Assembly: GCA_003222375.1 (NCBI GenBank)
Contig: QHVX01000167.1
Coordinates: 1 to 5,716, forward strand
Length of the DNA: 5,716 nucleotides
From: Acidobacteriota bacterium
Lineage (GTDB): Bacteria > Acidobacteriota > Thermoanaerobaculia > Gp7-AA8
Direction of reading: 5' to 3'
The position numbers and the translations under genes were made by a program. Below are positions 5,291 to 5,716 of the stretch, piece by piece. Position 1 is the stretch's first letter, and every line of letters starts with the position of its first letter. The notes under the pieces are model-generated. The model was not told the DNA's origin and did not search any database. It saw only the letters and a list, made by a program, of their open reading frames with translations.

Positions 5291-5716
5291 AGCGCTGCTT
5301 CTCGCGCTGACAATCGTCGCGACGGCGGTGACCGCGCTGATCGCCGCGCCACCGTTCAAGTCCTCCTTTTCGCTCTCGGAAGCGGCATCGATGATGACGC
5401 GTACCGCAGTCATCGTCTCGGTGCTTTTCGTCTGGATCATCGCTGCCATCGTCCTCACGCTGATCAGCGGCCGCGAGATTCGCTACTCATCGATCGAGCT
5501 TCGCATGTCCCCGCTCCACTGCTTCGCCCTCGGCCTCGTGGCAGTGACGAGCTTCGTCCTGACCGCGATTCTCTTCAGCTATCTCGTTCCGTATGTCGTC
5601 GGCGTTCCGCTTCTGCTGGCGCTGGCAGTCTTCGCGATCCTCACGAAGATCTACGGAACGATCGCGGTGTTCCACGCGGTCGGCACAATCATCGCGAACG
5701 CGCGCTCGCGGGAAGA
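5283..5716 (+). CDS. Multi-helix membrane protein of the sigma operon (3' end outside window)
   Basis: An open frame of 144 complete codons runs from ATG 5283 to the window edge with no stop. It overlaps the anti-sigma gene by 8 bases (ATGCGTAA) and has a well-placed GAGG. Predicted membrane segments are at about residues 4-22, 41-62, 80-100 and 104-135. The first may instead be a signal peptide, followed by a short external loop PPFKSSFSLSEAAS. The second half, from ELRMSPLHCFALGLVA through VVGVPLLLAL to KIYGTIAVFHAVG, resembles the membrane domain found after repeats in some bactofilin-like or polymer-forming envelope proteins. That likeness is by eye and weak. No enzyme motif is seen. Coupling with the sigma/anti-sigma pair suggests a sensor, a modulator or a target in the same envelope response. 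Confidence 0.7.
   Translation, partial: MRKALLLALTIVATAVTALIAAPPFKSSFSLSEAASMMTRTAVIVSVLFVWIIAAIVLTLISGREIRYSSIELRMSPLHCFALGLVAVTSFVLTAILFSYLVPYVVGVPLLLALAVFAILTKIYGTIAVFHAVGTIIANARSRE

Noticed and set aside
5283..5716. Calling the last gene a bactofilin or polymer-forming protein
   Set aside because: Only the hydrophobic part resembles the membrane tail of some such proteins; no beta-helical repeat domain is present in the visible part.

Overview
GC-rich bacterial window, densely packed, with no RNA genes, insertion sequences, CRISPR or other mobile DNA seen. The organism is most likely a member of Acidobacteriota or a nearby soil phylum. This is an inference from high GC, a two-subunit glycine dehydrogenase, weak use of Shine-Dalgarno sites and intergenic arrays of the heptamer GGCAGAA/TTCTGCC. 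No marker in the window settles the taxonomy.

Layout, left to right. (1) 1-392, + strand: the C-terminal 129 codons of gcvPB (glycine cleavage P-protein, subunit 2). (2) 393-472: a short gap holding a decayed heptamer tract and a possible -10 element. (3) 473-2338, + strand: a 621-residue AI-2E/PerM-family membrane protein. Its C-terminal third looks like a CarH-type helical bundle plus cobalamin-binding Rossmann domain, but the cobalt-ligating histidine is replaced by leucine. This is the most unusual gene here. (4) 2339-2415: a near-perfect hairpin of inverted heptamer arrays sitting exactly between the stop codons of two convergent genes. (5) 4230 down to 2414, - strand: a compact operon of an ABC ATPase (no permease partner in view), prmC (release-factor glutamine methyltransferase, apparently starting at a non-ATG codon that touches the ABC stop) and hinT (histidine-triad nucleotide hydrolase, overlapping prmC by 14 bases). 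(6) 4231-4289: a 59-base divergent promoter region. (7) 4290 onward, + strand: an ECF sigma factor, a small two-helix membrane protein with a compact HxxxCxxC zinc motif (probable anti-sigma factor), and a third multi-helix membrane protein that runs off the right edge. All three overlap by 4-8 bases.

How the genes work together. The right-hand sigma/anti-sigma/membrane-protein group reads as one translationally coupled envelope-signalling unit. The minus-strand operon mixes an export-type ATPase with two housekeeping enzymes (translation termination and nucleotide phosphoramidate hydrolysis). The AI-2E fusion is probably transcribed alone or by read-through from gcvPB, and ends at the shared hairpin. 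There is no stretch above 300 bases without a gene.
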